DNA of 64,000 bases from Tipula vernalis. Its lineage: Eukaryota > Arthropoda > Insecta > Diptera > Tipulidae. The notes beneath the pieces were generated by a model, which searched no databases, had not been told where the DNA came from, and saw only the letters and a program-made list of their open reading frames with translations. Shown here piece after piece: positions 34,221-46,633 of this stretch. Location: positions 40,735,044 to 40,799,043 of the forward strand of contig OY282560.1 of NCBI GenBank assembly GCA_958295665.1, read 5' to 3'. Positions within the stretch are counted from its first letter, which is position 1; each line of letters opens with the position of its first letter. The position numbers and the translations under genes are program-made.

Positions 34221-37200
34221 TTAGATTTTTGCCGTTCAAAATCTGTGGGCTATAGCACAGTTGATTTTAAATAAAATCGAAGTTTCTGTTAAATGGTTAG
34301 AAATATTCGAGAAATCCAAATGCAAGTTAGCAAAATGAATACAGATCTTGAATCCTATTGATAGAGCTATTGACCAACGTAATCGGAGCATTTTAGATTT
34401 TTGCCGTTCAAAATCTGTGTGCTATGCACAGTTGATTTTCAATAAAATCGAATTTTCTTTTAAATGGTTAGAAATATTTGAGCAATCAAAATGCCAGTTA
34501 GCAAAATAAATACAGATCCTGAAGCCTATTGATAGAGCTATTGACCAACGTAATCGGAGCATTTTAGATTTTTGCCGTTCAAAATCTGTGGGCTATAGCA
34601 CAGTTGATTTTCAATAAAATCGAATTTTCTTTAAATGGTTAGAAATATTCGAGCAATCAAAATGCAAGTTTGCAAAATGAATACAGATCTTGAAGCCTAT
34701 TGATAGAGCTATTGACCAACGTAATCGAACATTTTATATTTTTGCCGTTCAAAATCTGTGGGCTGCACAGTTGATTTTCAATAAAATCGAATTTTCTTTT
34801 AAATGGTTTGAAATATTCGAGCAATCCAAATACCAGTTTACAAAATAAATACAGATCCTGAATCCTATTTATAGAGCTATTGACCAACGTAATCGGAGCA
34901 TTTTAAATTTTTGCCGTTCAAAATCTGTGGGCTATAGCACAGTTGATTTTCAATAAAATCGAATTTTCTGTTAAATGGTTAGAAATATTCGCGCAATCCA
35001 AATGCAAGTTGGCAAAATAAATACAGATCCTGAAGCCTATTGATAGAGCTATTGACCAACGTAATCGGAGCATTTTATATTTTTGCCGTTCAAAATATGT
35101 GGGCTGCATAGTTGATTTTCAATAAAATCGAATTTTCTGTTAAATGGTTAGAAATATTCGAGCAATGCAAATGCAAGTTGGCAAAATGAATACAGATCTT
35201 GAAGCCTATTGATAGAGCTATTGACCAACGTAATCGAACATTTTATATTTTTGCCGTTCAAAATCTGTGGGCTGCACAGTTGATTTTCAATAAAATCGAA
35301 TTTTCTTTTAAATGGTTTGAAATATTCGAGCAATCCAAATGCCAGTTGACAAAATAAATACAGATCCTGAAGCCTATTGATAGAGCTATTGACCAACGTA
35401 ATCGGAGCATTTTAGATTTTTGCCGTTCAAAATCTGTGGGCTATAGCACAGTTGATTTTCAATAAAATCGAATTTTCTGTTAAATGGTTAGAATATTCGA
35501 GCAATCCAAATGTAAGTTTGCAAAATGAATACAGATCTTGAAGCCTATTGATAGAGCTATTGACCAACGTAATCGAACATTTTATATTTTTGCCGTTCAA
35601 AATCTGTGGGCTATAGCACAGTTGATTTTCAATAAAATCGAATTTTCTGTTAAATGGTTAGAAATTATCGAGCAATCCAAATGCAAGTTGGCAAAATGAA
35701 TACAGATCTTGAAGCCTATTGATAGAGCTATTGACCAACGTAATCGAACATTTTATATTTTTGCCGTTCAAAATCTGTGGGCTGCACAGTTGATTTTCAA
35801 TAAAATCGAATTTTCTTTTAAATGGTTTGAAATATTCGAGCAATCCAAATGCCAGTTGACAAAATAAATACAGATCCTGAAGCCTATTGATAGAGCTATT
35901 GACCAACGTAATCGGAGCATTTTATATTTTTGCCGTTCAAAATCTGTGGGCTATAGCACAGTTGATTTTCAATAAAATCGAATTTTCTGTTAAATGGTTA
36001 GAAATATTCGAGCAATCCAAATGCAAGTTGGCAAAATGAATACAGATCTTGAAGCCTATTGATAGAGCTATTGACCAACGTAATCGAACATTTTATATTT
36101 TTGCCGTTCAAAATCTGTGGGCTGCACAGTTGATTTTCAATAAAATCGAATTTTCTTTTAAATGGTTTGAAATATTCGAGCAATCCAAATACCAGTTGAC
36201 AAAATAAATACAGATCCTGAATCCTATTTATAGAGCTATTGACCAACGTAATCGGAGCATTTTAAATTTTTGCCGTTCAAAATCTGTAGGCTATAGCACA
36301 GTTGATTTTCAATAAAATCGAATTTTCTGTTAAATGGTTAGAAATATTCGCGCAATCCAAATGCAAGTTAGCAAAATAAATACAGATCCTGAAGCCTTAT
36401 GATAGAGCTATTGACCAACGTAATCGGAGCATTTTATATTTTTGCCGTTCAAAATCTGTGGGCTATAGCACAGTTGATTTTCAATAAAATCGAATTTTCT
36501 GTTAAATGGTTAGAAATATTCGAGCAATCCAAATGCAAGTTGGCAAAATGAATACAGATCTTGAAGCCTATTGATAGAGCTATTGACCAACGTAATCGAA
36601 CATTTTATATTTTTGCCGTTCAAAATCTGTGGGCTGCACAGTTGATTTTCAATAAAATCGAATTTTCTTTTAAATGGTTTGAAATATTCGAGCAATCCAA
36701 ATGCCAGTTGACAAAATAAATACAGATCCTGAAGCCTATTGATAGAGCTATTGACCAACGTAATCGGAGCATTTTATATTTTTGCCGTTCAAAATCTGTG
36801 GGCTATAGCACAGTTGATTTTCAATAAAATCGAATTTTCTATTAAATGGTTAGAAATATTCGAGCAATCCAAATGCAAGTTGGCAAAATGAATACAGATC
36901 TTGAAGCCTATTGATAGAGCTATTAACCAACGTAATCGAACATTTTATATTTTTGCCGTTCAAAATCTGTTGGCTGCACAGTTGATTTTCAATAAAATCG
37001 AATTTTCTTTTAAATGGTTTGAAATATTCGAGCAATCCAAATGCCGGGTGACAAAATAAATACAGATCCTGAAGCCTATTTATAGAGCTATTGACCAACG
37101 TAATCGGAGCATTTTATATTTTTGCCGTTCAAAATCTGTGGGCTATAGCACAGTTGATTTTCAATAAAATCGAATTTTCTGTTAAATGGTTAGAAATATT

Positions 37201-38820
37201 CGAGCAATCCAAATACCAGTTGACAAAATAAATACAGATCCTGAATCCTATTTATAGAGCTATTGACCAACGTAATCGGAGCATTTTAAATTTTTGCCGT
37301 TCAAAATCTGTAGGCTATAGCACAGTTGATTTTCAATAAAATCGAATTTTCTGTTAAATGGTTAGAAATATTCGCGCAATCCAAATGCAAGTTAGCAAAA
37401 TAAATACAGATCCTGAAGCCTTATGATAGAGCTATTGACCAACGTAATCGGAGCATTTTATATTTTTGCCGTTCAAAATCTGTGGGCTATAGCACAGTTG
37501 ATTTTCAATAAAATCGAATTTTCTGTTAAATGGTTAGAAATATTCGAGCAATCCAAATGCAAGTTGGCAAAATGAATACAGATCTTGAAGCCTATTGATA
37601 GAGCTATTGACCAACGTAATCGAACATTTTATATTTTTGCCGTTCAAAATCTGTGGGCTGCACAGTTGATTTTCAATAAAATCGAATTTTCTTTTAAATG
37701 GTTTGAAATATTCGAGCAATCCAAATGCCAGTTGACAAAATAAATACAGATCCTGAAGCCTATTGATAGAGCTATTGACCAACGTAATCGGAGCATTTTA
37801 GATTTTTGCCGTTCAAAATCTGTGGGCTATAGCACAGTTGATTTTCAATAAAATCGAATTTTCTGTTAAATGGTTAGAAATATTCGAGCAATCCAAATAC
37901 CAGTTGACAAAATAAATACAGATCCTGAATCCTATTTATAGAGCTATTGACCAACGTAATCGGAGCATTTTAAATTTTTGCCGTTCAAAATCTGTAGGCT
38001 ATAGCACAGTTGATTTTCAATAAAATCGAATTTTCTGTTAAATGGTTAGAAATATTCGAGCAATCCAAATGCAAGTTAGCAAAATAAATACAGATCCTGA
38101 AGCCTTATGATAGAGCTATTGACCAACGTAATCGGAGCATTTTATATTTTTGCCGTTCAAAATCTGTGGGCTATAGCACAGTTGATTTTCAATAAAATCG
38201 AATTTTCTGTTAAATGGTTAGAAATATTCGAGCAATCCAAATACCAGTTGACAAAATAAATACAGATCCTGAATCCTATTTATAGAGCTATTGACCAACG
38301 TAATCGGAGCATTTTAAATTTTTGCCGTTCAAAATCTGTGGGCTATAGCACAGTTGATTTTCAATAAAATCGAATTTTCTGTTAAATGGTTAGAAATATT
38401 CGCGCAATCCAAATGCAAGTTAGCAAAATAAATACAGATCCTGAAGCCTATTGATAGAGCTATTGACCAACGTAATCGGAGCATTTTATATTTTTGCCGT
38501 TCAAAATCTGTGGGCTATAGCACAGTTGATTTTCAATAAAATCGAATTTTCTATTAAATGGTTAGAAATATTCGAGCAATCCAAATGCAAGTTGGCAAAA
38601 TGAATACAGATCTTGAAGCCTATTGATAGAGCTATTGACCAACGTAATCGAACATTTTATATTTTTGCCGTTCAAAATCTGTGGGCTGCACAGTTGATTT
38701 TCAATAAAATCGAATTTTCTTTTAAATGGTTTGAAATATTCGAGCAATCCAAATGCCAGTTGACAAAATAAATACAGATCCTGAAGCCTATTGATAGAGC
38801 TATTGACCAACGTAATCGGA

Positions 38821-41800
38821 GCATTTTAGATTTTTGCCGTTCAAAATCTGTGGGCAGCACAGTTGAATTTCAATAAAATCGAATTTTCTGTTAAATGGTT
38901 AGAAATATTCGCGCAATCCAAATGCAAGTTGGCAAAATAAATACAGATCCTCAAGCCTATTGATAGAGCTATTGACCAACGTAATCGGAGCATTTTATAT
39001 TTTTGCCGTTCAAAATCTGTGGGCTATAGCACAGTTGATTTTCAATCAAATCGAAATTTCTGTTAAATGGTTAGAAATATTCGAGCAATCCAAATGCAAG
39101 TTGGCAAAATGAATACAGATCTTGAAGCCTATTGATAGAGCTATTGACCAACGTAATCGAACATTTTATATTTTTGCCGTTCAAAATCTGTGGGCTGCAC
39201 AGTTGATTTTCAATAAAATCGAATTTTCTTTTAAATGGTTAGAAATATTCGAGCAATCCAAATACCAGTTGACAAAATAAATACAGATCCTGAATCCTAT
39301 TTATAGAGCTATTGACCAACGTAATCGGAGCATTTTAAATTTTTGCCGTTCAAAATCTGTGGGCAGCACAGTTGATTTTCAATAAAATCGAATTTTCTTT
39401 TAAATGGTTTGAAATATTCGAGCAATCCAAATGCCAGTTGACAAAATAAATACAGATCCTGAAGCCTATTGATAGAGCTATTGACCAACGTAATCGGAGC
39501 ATTTTAGATTTTTGCCGTTCAAAATCTGTGGGCTATAGCACAGTTGATTTTCAATAAAATCGAATTTTCTGTTAAATGGTTAGAAATATTCGAGCAATCC
39601 AAATACCAGTTGACAAAATAAATACAGATCCTGAATCCTATTTATAGAGCTATTGACCAACGTAATCGGAGCATTTTAAATTTTTGCCGTTCAAAATCTG
39701 TGGGCAGCACAGTTGATTTTCAATAAAATCGAATTTTCTGTTAAATGGTTAGAAATATTCGAGCAATCCAAATACCAGTTGACAAAATAAATACAGATCC
39801 TGAATCCTATTTATAGAGCTATTGACCAACGTAATCGGAGCATTTTAAATTTTTGCCGTTCAAAATCTGTGGGCAGCACAGTTGATTTTCAATAAAATCG
39901 AATTTTCTGTTAAATGGTTAGAAATATTCGAGCAATCCAAATGCAAGTTTGCAAAATAAATACAGATCCTGAAGCCTATTGATAGAGCTATTGACCAACG
40001 TAATCGGAGCATTTTAGATTTTTGCCGTTCAAAATCTGTGGGCTATAGCACAGTTGATTTTCAATAAAATCGAATTTTCTGTTAAATGGTTAGAAATATT
40101 CGAGCAATCCAAATACCAGTTGACAAAATAAATACAGATCCTGAATCCTATTTATAGAGCTATTGACCAACGTAATCGGAGCATTTTAAATTTTTGCCGT
40201 TCAAAATCTGTGGGCTATAGCACAGTTGATTTTCAATAAAATCGAATTTTCTGTTAAATGGTTAGAAATATTCGCGCAATCCAAATGCAAGTTGGCAAAA
40301 TAAATACAGATCCTGAAGCCTATTGATAGAGCTATTGACCAACGTAATCGGAGCATTTTAGATTTTTGCCGTTCAAAATCTGTGGGCTATAGCACAGTTG
40401 ATTTTCAATAAAATCGAATTTTCTGTTAAATGGTTAGAAATATTCGAGCAATCCAAATACCAGTTGACAAAATAAATACAGATCCTGAATCCTATTTAAA
40501 GAGCTATTGACCAACGTAATCAGAGCATTTTAAATTTTTGTCGTTCAAAATCTGTGGGCTATAGCACAGTTGATTTTCAATAAAATCGAATTTTCTTTTA
40601 AATGGTTTGAAATATTCGAGCAATCCAAATGCCAGTTGACAAAATAAATACAGATCCTGAAGCCTATTGATAGAGCTATTGACCAACGTAATCGGAGCAT
40701 TTTAGATTTTTGCCGTTCAAAATCTGTGGGCAGCACAGTTGATTTTCAATAAAATCGAATTTTCTGTTAAATGGTTAGAAATATTCGCGCAATCCAAATG
40801 CAAGTTGGCAAAATAAATACAGATCCTCAAGCCTATTGATAGAGCTATTGACCAACGTAATCGGAGCATTTTAGATTTTTGCCGTTCAAAATCTGTGGGC
40901 AGCACAGTTGAATTTCAATAAAATCGAATTTTCTGTTAAATGGTTAGAAATATTCGCGCAATCCAAATGCAAGTTGGCAAAATAAATACAGATCCTCAAG
41001 CCTATTGATAGAGCTATTGACCAACGTAATCGGAGCATTTTATATTTTTGCCGTTCAAAATCTGTGGGCTATAGCACAGTTGATTTTCAATCAAATCGAA
41101 TTTTCTGTTAAATGGTTAGAAATATTCGAGCAATCCAAATGCAAGTTGGCAAAATGAATACAGATCTTGAAGCCTATTGATAGAGCTATTGACCAACGTA
41201 ATCGAACATTTTATATTTTTGCCGTTCAAAATCTGTGGGCTGCACAGTTGATTTTCAATAAAATCGAATTTTCTTTTAAATGGTTAGAAATATTCGAGCA
41301 ATCCAAATACCAGTTGACAAAATAAATACAGATCCTGAATCCTATTTATAGAGCTATTGACCAACGTAATCGGAGCATTTTAAATTTTTGCCGTTCAAAA
41401 TCTGTGGGCAGCACAGTTGATTTTCAATAAAATCGAATTTTCTTTTAAATGGTTTGAAATATTCGAGCAATCCAAATGCCAGTTGACAAAATAAATACAG
41501 ATCCTGAAGCCTATTGATAGAGCTATTGACCAACGTAATCGGAGCATTTTAGATTTTTGCCGTTCAAAATCTGTGGGCTATAGCACAGTTGATTTTCAAT
41601 AAAATCGAATTTTCTGTTAAATGGTTAGAAATATTCGAGCAATCCAAATACCAGTTGACAAAATAAATACAGATCCTGAATCCTATTTATAGAGCTATTG
41701 ACCAACGTAATCGGAGCATTTTAAATTTTTGCCGTTCAAAATCTGTGGGCAGCACAGTTGATTTTCAATAAAATCGAATTTTCTGTTAAATGGTTAGAAA

Positions 41801-42775
41801 TATTCGAGCAATCCAAATACCAGTTGACAAAATAAATACAGATCCTGAATCCTATTTATAGAGCTATTGACCAACGTAATCGGAGCATTTTAAATTTTTG
41901 CCGTTCAAAATCTGTGGGCAGCACAGTTGATTTTCAATAAAATCGAATTTTCTGTTAAATGGTTAGAAATATTCGAGCAATCCAAATGCAAGTTTGCAAA
42001 ATAAATACAGATCCTGAAGCCTATTGATAGAGCTATTGACCAACGTAATCGGAGCATTTTAGATTTTTGCCGTTCAAAATCTGTGGGCTATAGCACAGTT
42101 GATTTTCAATAAAATCGAATTTTCTGTTAAATGGTTAGAAATATTCGAGCAATCCAAATACCAGTTGACAAAATAAATACAGATCCTGAATCCTATTTAT
42201 AGAGCTATTGACCAACGTAATCGGAGCATTTTAAATTTTTGCCGTTCAAAATCTGTGGGCTATAGCACAGTTGATTTTCAATAAAATCGAATTTTCTGTT
42301 AAATGGTTAGAAATATTCGCGCAATCCAAATGCAAGTTGGCAAAATAAATACAGATCCTGAAGCCTATTGATAGAGCTATTGACCAACGTAATCGGAGCA
42401 TTTTAGATTTTTGCCGTTCAAAATCTGTGGGCTATAGCACAGTTGATTTTCAATAAAATCGAATTTTCTGTTAAATGGTTAGAAATATTCGAGCAATCCA
42501 AATACCAGTTGACAAAATAAATACAGATCCTGAATCCTATTTAAAGAGCTATTGACCAACGTAATCAGAGCATTTTAAATTTTTGTCGTTCAAAATCTGT
42601 GGGCTATAGCACAGTTGATTTTCAATAAAATCGAATTTTCTTTTAAATGGTTTGAAATATTCGAGCAATCCAAATGCCAGTTGACAAAATAAATACAGAT
42701 CCTGAAGCCTATTGATAGAGCTATTGACCAACGTAATCGGAGCATTTTAGATTTTTGCCGTTCAAAATCTGTGGG
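38821..42775. repeat. Tandem higher-order duplication, offset 2045 bp
   Basis: The block from about 38,821 to 40,730 is repeated from about 40,866 to 42,775 with the same order of variant monomers and very few differences. Checks at matching positions: GTTGAATTTC at 38,860 and 40,905, AATCAAATCGAA at 39,044 and 41,089, TTTAAAGAGC at 40,495 and 42,540, all offset by 2045 bp (12 monomers). Confidence 0.88.
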
Positions 42776-45700
42776 CTATAGCACAGTTGATTTTCAATAA
42801 AATCGAATTTTCTGTTAAATGGTTAGAAATATTCGAGCAATCCAAATACCAGTTGACAAAATAAATACAGATCCTGAATCCTATTTATAGAGCTATTGAC
42901 CAACGTAATCGGAGCATTTTAAATTTTTGCCGTTCAAAATCTGTAGGCTATAGCACAGTTGATTTTCAATAAAATCGAATTTTCTGTTAAATGGTTAGAA
43001 ATATTCGCGCAATCCAAATGCAAGTTAGCAAAATAAATACAGATCCTGAAGCCTTATGATAGAGCTATTGACCAACGTAATCGGAGCATTTTATATTTTT
43101 GCCGTTCAAAATCTGTGGGCTGCACAGTTGATTTTCAATAAAATCGAATTTCCTTTTAAATGGTTTGAAATATTCGAGCATTCCAAATGCCAGTTGACAA
43201 AATGAATACAGATCCTGAAGCCTATTGATAGACCTATTGACCAACGTAATCGGAGCATTTTATATTTTTGCCGTTCAAAATCTGTGGGCTGCACAGTTGA
43301 TTTTCAATAAAATCGAATTTTCTTTTAAATGGTTTGAAATATTCGAGCAATCCAAATGCAAGTTTGCAAAATAAATACAGATCCTGAAGCCTATTGATAG
43401 AGCTATTGACCAACGTAATCGGAGCATTTTAGATTTTTGCCGTTCAAAATCTGTGGGCTATAGCACAGTTGATTTTCAATAAAATCGAATTTTCTGTTAA
43501 ATGGTTAGAAATATTCGAGCAATCCAAATGCAAGTTGGCAAAATGAATACAGATCTTGAAGCCTATTGATAGAGCTATTGACCAACGTAATCAAACATTT
43601 TATATTTTTGCCGTTCAAAATCTGTGGGCTGCACAGTTGATTTTCAATAAAATCGAATTTTCTTTTAAATGGTTTGAAGTATTCGAGCAATCCAAATGCC
43701 AGTTAGCAAAATAAATACAGATCCTGAAGCCTATTGATAGAGCTATTGACCAACGTAATCGGAGCATTTTAGATTTTTGCCGTTCAAAATCTGTGGGCTA
43801 TAGCACAGTTGATTTTCAATAAAATCGAATTTTCTGTTAAATGGTTAGAAATATTCGAGCAATCCAAATACCAGTTGAAAAAATAAATACAGATCCTGAA
43901 TCCTATTTATAGAGCTATTGACCAACGTAATCGGAGCATTTTATATTTTTGCCGTTCAAAATCTGTGGGCTATAGCACAGTTGATTTTCAATAAAATCGA
44001 ATTTTCTGTTAAATGGTTAGAAATATTCGAGCAATCCAAATGAAAGTTGGCAAAATGAATACAGATCTTGAAGCCTATTGATAGAGCTATTGACCAACGT
44101 AATCGAACATTTTATATTTTTGCCGTTCAAAATCTGTGGGCTGCACAGTTGATTTTCAATAAAATCGAATTTTCTTTTAAATGGTTTGAAATATTCGAGC
44201 AATCCAAATGCCAGTTGACAAAATAAATACAGATCCTGAAGCCTATTGATAGAGCTATTGACCAACGTAATCGGAGCATTTTAGATTTTTGCCGTTCAAA
44301 ATCTGTGGGCTATAGCACAGTTGATTTTCAATCAAATCGAATTTTCTGTTAAATGGTTAGAATATTCGAGCAATCCAAATGTAAGTTTGCAAAATGAATA
44401 CAGATCTTGAAGCCTATTGATAGAGCTATTGACCAACGTAATCGAACATTTTATATTTTTGCCGTTCAAAATCTGTGGGCTATAGCACAGTTGATTTTCA
44501 ATAAAATCGAATTTTCTGTTAAATGGTTAGAAATATTCGAGCAATCCAAATGCAAGTTGGCAAAATGAATACAGATCTTGAAGCCTATTGATAGAGCTAT
44601 TGACCAACGTAATCGAACATTTTATATTTTTGCCGTTCAAAATCTGTGGGCTGCACAGTTGATTTTCAATAAAATCGAATTTTCTTTTAAATGGTTTGAA
44701 ATATTCGAGCAATCCAAATGCCAGTTGACAAAATAAATACAGATCCTGAAGCCTATTGATAGAGCTATTGACCAACGTAATCGGAGCATTTTAGATTTTT
44801 GCCGTTCAAAATCTGTGGGCTATAGCACAGTTGATTTTCAATAAAATCGAATTTTCTGTTAAATGGTTAGAAATATTCGAGCAATCCAAATACCAGTTTA
44901 CAAAATAAATACAGATCCTGAATCCTATTTATAGAGCTATTGACCAACGTAATCGGAGCATTTTAAATTTTTGCCGTTCAAAATCTGTGGGCTATAGCAC
45001 AGTTGATTTTCAATAAAATCGAATTTTCTGTTAAATGGTTAAAAATATTCGCGCAATCCAAATGCAAGTTGGCAAAATAAATACAGATCCTGAAGCCTAT
45101 TGATAGAGCTATTGACCAACGTAATCGGAGCATTTTATATTTTTGCCGTTTAAAATCTGTGGGCTGCATAGTTGATTTTCAATAAAATCGAATTTTCTGT
45201 TAAATGGTTAGAAATATTCGAGCAATGCAAATGCAAGTTGGCAAAATGAATACAGATCTTGAAGCCTATTGATAGAGCTATTGACCAACGTAATCGAACA
45301 TTTTATATTTTTGCCGTTCAAAATCTGTGGGCTGCACAGTTGATTTTCAATAAAATCGAATTTTCTGTTAAATGGTTTGAAATATTCGAGCAATCCAAAT
45401 GCCAGTTGACAAAATAAATACAGATCCTGAAGCCTATTGATAGAGCTATTGACCAACGTAATCGGAGCATTTTATATTTTTGCCGTTCAAAATCTGTGGG
45501 CTATAGCACAGTTGATTTTCAATAAAATCGAATTTTCTGTTAAATGGTTAGAAATATTCGCGCAATCCAAATACCAGTTGACAAAATAAATACAGATCCT
45601 GAATCCTATTTATAGAGCTATTGACCAACGTAATCGGAGCATTTTAAATTTTTGCCGTTCAAAATCTGTGGGCTATAGCACAGTTGATTTTCAATAAAAT

Positions 45701-46633
45701 CGAATTTTCTGTTAAATGGTTAGAAATATTCGCGCAATCCAAATGCAAGTTAGCAAAATAAATACAGATCCTGAAGCCTATTGATAGAGCTATTGACCAA
45801 CGTAATCGGAGCATTTTATATTTTTGCCGTTCAAAATCTGTGGGCTATAGCACAGTTGATTTTCAATAAAATCGAATTTTCTGTTAAATGGTTAGAAATA
45901 TTCGAGCAATCCAAATGCAAGTTGGCAAAATGAATACAGATCTTGAAGCCTATTGATAGAGCTATTGACCAACGTAATCAAACATTTTATATTTTTGCCG
46001 TTCTAAATCTGTGGGCTGCACAGTTGATTTTCAATAAAATCGAATTTTCTTTTAAATGGTTTGAAGTATTCGAGCAATCCAAATGCCAGTTAGCAAAATA
46101 AATACAGATCCTGAAGCCTATTGATAGAGCTATTGACCAACGTAATCGGAGCATTTTAGATTTTTGCCGTTCAAAATATGTGGGCTATATATAGCACAGT
46201 TGATTTTCAATAAAATCGAATTTTCTTTTAAATGGTTAGAAATATTCGAGCAATCCAAATGCCAGTTGACAAAATAAATACAGATCCTGAAGCCTATTGA
46301 TAGAGCTATTGACCAACGTAATCGGAGCATTTTAAATTTTTGCCGTTCAAAATCTGTGGGTTATAGCACAGTTGATTTTCAATAAAATCGAATTTTCTGT
46401 TAAATGGTTTGAAATATTCGAGCAATCCAAATGCAACTTGGCAAAATGAATACAGATCTTGAAGCCTATTGATAGAGCTATTGACCAACGTAATCGAACA
46501 TTTTAGATTTTTGCCGTTCAAATTCTGGGGGCTGCACAGTTGATTTTCAATAAAATCGAATTTTCTTTTAAATGGTTTAAAATATTCGAGCAATCCAAAA
46601 TAAATACAGACCCTATTGATAGAGTTTTTGATT

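Larger units (their letters stand above)
26306..46625. repeat. Satellite array, about 170-bp monomer, about 119 copies, higher-order structure
   Basis: Tandem monomers of 168-172 bp fill 20.3 kb. Each has the landmarks GATTTTCAATAAAATCGAA, TGGTTAGAAATATTCGAGCA, AATACAGATCCTGAAGCCTA, GAGCTATTGACCAACGTAAT and TTTTTGCCGTTCAAAATCTG. The array is AT-rich and all in one orientation. Variant monomers recur in ordered groups, giving periods of several monomers. Rightward monomers (34.9-46.5 kb) are more uniform than leftward ones. The last monomer (46,570-46,625) is shortened by several small deletions. Minus-strand open frames of about 60-180 codons recur only because the monomer lacks stops in some phases. 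No protein family matches. Satellites of this size often form centromeric or pericentromeric chromatin. Confidence 0.97.

Noticed and set aside
26794..46593. Many minus-strand open frames of 60-180 codons in the satellite, repeated nearly identically
   Set aside because: They follow the satellite period, have no recognisable domain, and are broken in different places in neighbouring monomers. They reflect the absence of stops in the monomer, not coding selection.
26306..46625. CRISPR-like array
   Set aside because: There are no unique spacers; the whole 170-bp unit repeats, and the context is eukaryotic.
26306..46625. CENP-B box in the satellite monomer
   Set aside because: No sequence in the monomer matches the YTTCG....A..CGGG pattern; TATTCGAGCAATCC is not close enough.
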